From the NCBI GenBank assembly GCA_937967345.1, contig CALBTN010000341.1, positions 1 to 6,207 of the forward strand: a stretch of 6,207 nt of DNA. Reading direction: 5' to 3'. The translations under genes and the position numbers were made by a program. The stretch comes from an uncultured Rubrivivax sp. (lineage in GTDB: Bacteria > Pseudomonadota > Gammaproteobacteria > Burkholderiales > Burkholderiaceae_C). Under the pieces are notes generated by a model. That model ran no database searches, was not told where the DNA came from, and saw nothing but the letters and a program-made list of their open reading frames with translations. How positions within the stretch are numbered: position 1 is the stretch's first letter; every line of letters begins with the position of its first letter. Of the stretch, positions 5,328 to 6,207 are shown one piece after another.

Positions 5328-5539
5328 GTGATGTCTGTTCCGGGTCGTCTCGGGTTGAAACCGTGTCGCGGCGGCGTGCGCCCGAGCACATCGGCTGCCG
5401 GCGCTTGGGCCGCCGTGAACGGCGCCAGCGCATCGCGCACCCGGGCATTGCACCACAGCCGCCTTCGCCGATGCGCCACGCGCTTCGGCGCTTGGCCACG
5501 GCCGGCCCGGCGCCCGCTGGGCTTGGCCGCGGCCGCCGA
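5328..5539. other. Intergenic region between ccoG and the TM2 gene
   Basis: No gene is supported here. Two similar blocks, CGCTTGGCCACGGCCGG (starting at 5489) and GGCTTGGCCGCGGCCGCC (starting at 5520), form an imperfect direct repeat just after the ccoG stop. A hairpin with stem CCACGCGC/GCGCTTGG (5476-5495, one mismatch) carries a TTCG tetraloop when read on the plus strand. None has a T-run, so a ccoG terminator is not established. The promoter for the TM2 gene, if separate, should also be here, but I see no good hexamers. Confidence 0.4.
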
Positions 5540-6207
5540 TCAGCGCGGCACGTGGAAGGTCGACTCGCGGCGCAGCACGGCACCGCTGGCCGTGCCGTCG
5601 GCGCCCAGCGTGCGCAGCTCGAACTCGATCGGCGTGGACTTGCCGCGCAGCGCCTGCGCGGCCTCGGGCGGCAGTTGCACGCGCGCGACCACGGTCTCGA
5701 TGCCGGCCGGCGGCACCGCCACGTCGCGCGCATCGAGCTGCAGCGCGTCGATGCCCGACACCGCGATGCGGTAGCGCTGGGGCGACTCGGTGCGGTTCAT
5801 GACGCGCACGCTGTAGACGTTCTCGACCACGCCGTCGTCGACGATGCGCGCCAGCGCGGCACGGTCGCGGATGATCTCGAACTGGAACGGGCTGCGCAGC
5901 GCGACGCTGACGGCAAAAGCCACGCTCGCGGCCGCGAGCAGCGCACCGTAGATCAGCACCCGCGGGCGCAGCACGCGCTTGAACATCTGCGCGCGGCTCC
6001 AGCCCTTGGCCATGCCGTTCTCGGTGGAGTAGCGGATCAAGCCCTTCGGGTAGTCCATCTTCTCCATCACGTCGTCGCACACGTCGATGCACGCGGCGCA
6101 GGCGATGCACTCGTTTTGCAGGCCGTTGCGGATGTCGATGCCGGTGGGGCACACCTGCACGCACAGCGTGCAGTCGATGCAGTCGCCCTTGCCTTGGGAA
6201 GCAGCGC
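5540..6207 (-). CDS. ccoG: Cytochrome c oxidase accessory protein CcoG (RdxA/FixG), C-terminal half
   Basis: Membrane iron-sulphur protein that assists assembly of cbb3-type cytochrome oxidase; family members reduce Cu(II) to Cu(I) for copper delivery to the CuB site. The reading frame is open to the right edge, so the start lies outside; 221 residues are visible of a usual 470 or so. In order they show two ferredoxin-type cluster motifs, CIDCTLCVQVCPTG and CIACAACIDVC, the typical linker MDYPKGLIRYSTENG, a membrane segment at about 5897-5962 (VLIYGALLAAASVAFAVSV), and a C-terminal periplasmic Ig-like domain (IG domain of the FixG type) ending RESTFHVPR. The four N-terminal membrane segments are off-window. 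The structural cbb3 genes usually lie upstream, which would be beyond the right edge. All eight cluster cysteines are present, so the protein is probably functional. Confidence 0.97.
   Translation of the reverse strand, partial: AASQGKGDCIDCTLCVQVCPTGIDIRNGLQNECIACAACIDVCDDVMEKMDYPKGLIRYSTENGMAKGWSRAQMFKRVLRPRVLIYGALLAAASVAFAVSVALRSPFQFEIIRDRAALARIVDDGVVENVYSVRVMNRTESPQRYRIAVSGIDALQLDARDVAVPPAGIETVVARVQLPPEAAQALRGKSTPIEFELRTLGADGTASGAVLRRESTFHVPR

Noticed and set aside
4932..6164. 410-residue minus-strand frame that would fuse sequence across ccoG to the TM2 protein
   Set aside because: Upstream of the ATG at 5327 the frame is out of phase with ccoG and has no family resemblance; it is only an absence of stops in GC-rich DNA.
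1..6207. CRISPR array, insertion sequence, phage or defence system
   Set aside because: No regularly spaced long repeats, transposase or integrase sequences, or terminal inverted repeats were seen; all confident genes are ordinary chromosomal ones.

Overview
The window is very GC-rich bacterial DNA, and every well-recognised gene points to a betaproteobacterium of the order Burkholderiales. The evidence is a division-and-cell-wall (dcw) cluster of Burkholderiales type, a Bug-family (TctC-like) periplasmic binding protein of the kind that is abundant in that order, and a CcoG protein with betaproteobacterial-style sequence. I cannot place it below order from sequence alone.

Layout: positions 1-2518, all on the minus strand, hold the start of the dcw operon in the order mraZ, rsmH, ftsL, ftsI, with ftsI cut by the window edge. 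All three junctions are 4-base start/stop overlaps (GTGA, GTGA, ATGA), so the genes are very probably translationally coupled. Positions 2519-2959 are a divergent intergenic region. Its mraZ-proximal end carries a candidate sigma-70 promoter and five GTG-type boxes at an exact 10-bp period, which is the signature of an MraZ operator. Further out lie an AT-rich block and a cluster of GC hairpins. A small DUF805 membrane protein gene lies on the plus strand at 2960-3361 and is convergent with a solitary Bug solute-binding protein gene (3425-4399, minus). Upstream of that, also on the minus strand, come a 96-residue unknown protein (4570-4860), a protein made of two tandem TM2-like units (4932-5327), and the C-terminal half of ccoG (5540 to the window end).

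How the genes work together: MraZ represses its own operon. RsmH modifies 16S rRNA. FtsL and FtsI belong to the septal peptidoglycan machinery. CcoG, encoded off the right edge, assists copper delivery to cbb3 oxidase. The genes between 2960 and 5327 have no obvious shared pathway and look like ordinary chromosomal genes.

I found no convincing new biological system. The most notable signals are (a) a tract inside rsmH (about 1455-1625) whose codon usage differs sharply from the rest of the gene although the protein stays in family, suggesting gene conversion or an assembly mosaic; (b) the first 60-90 bases, where ftsI loses family similarity and the coding signature switches to the opposite strand, suggesting a chimeric or rearranged edge; and (c) the five-box MraZ operator.
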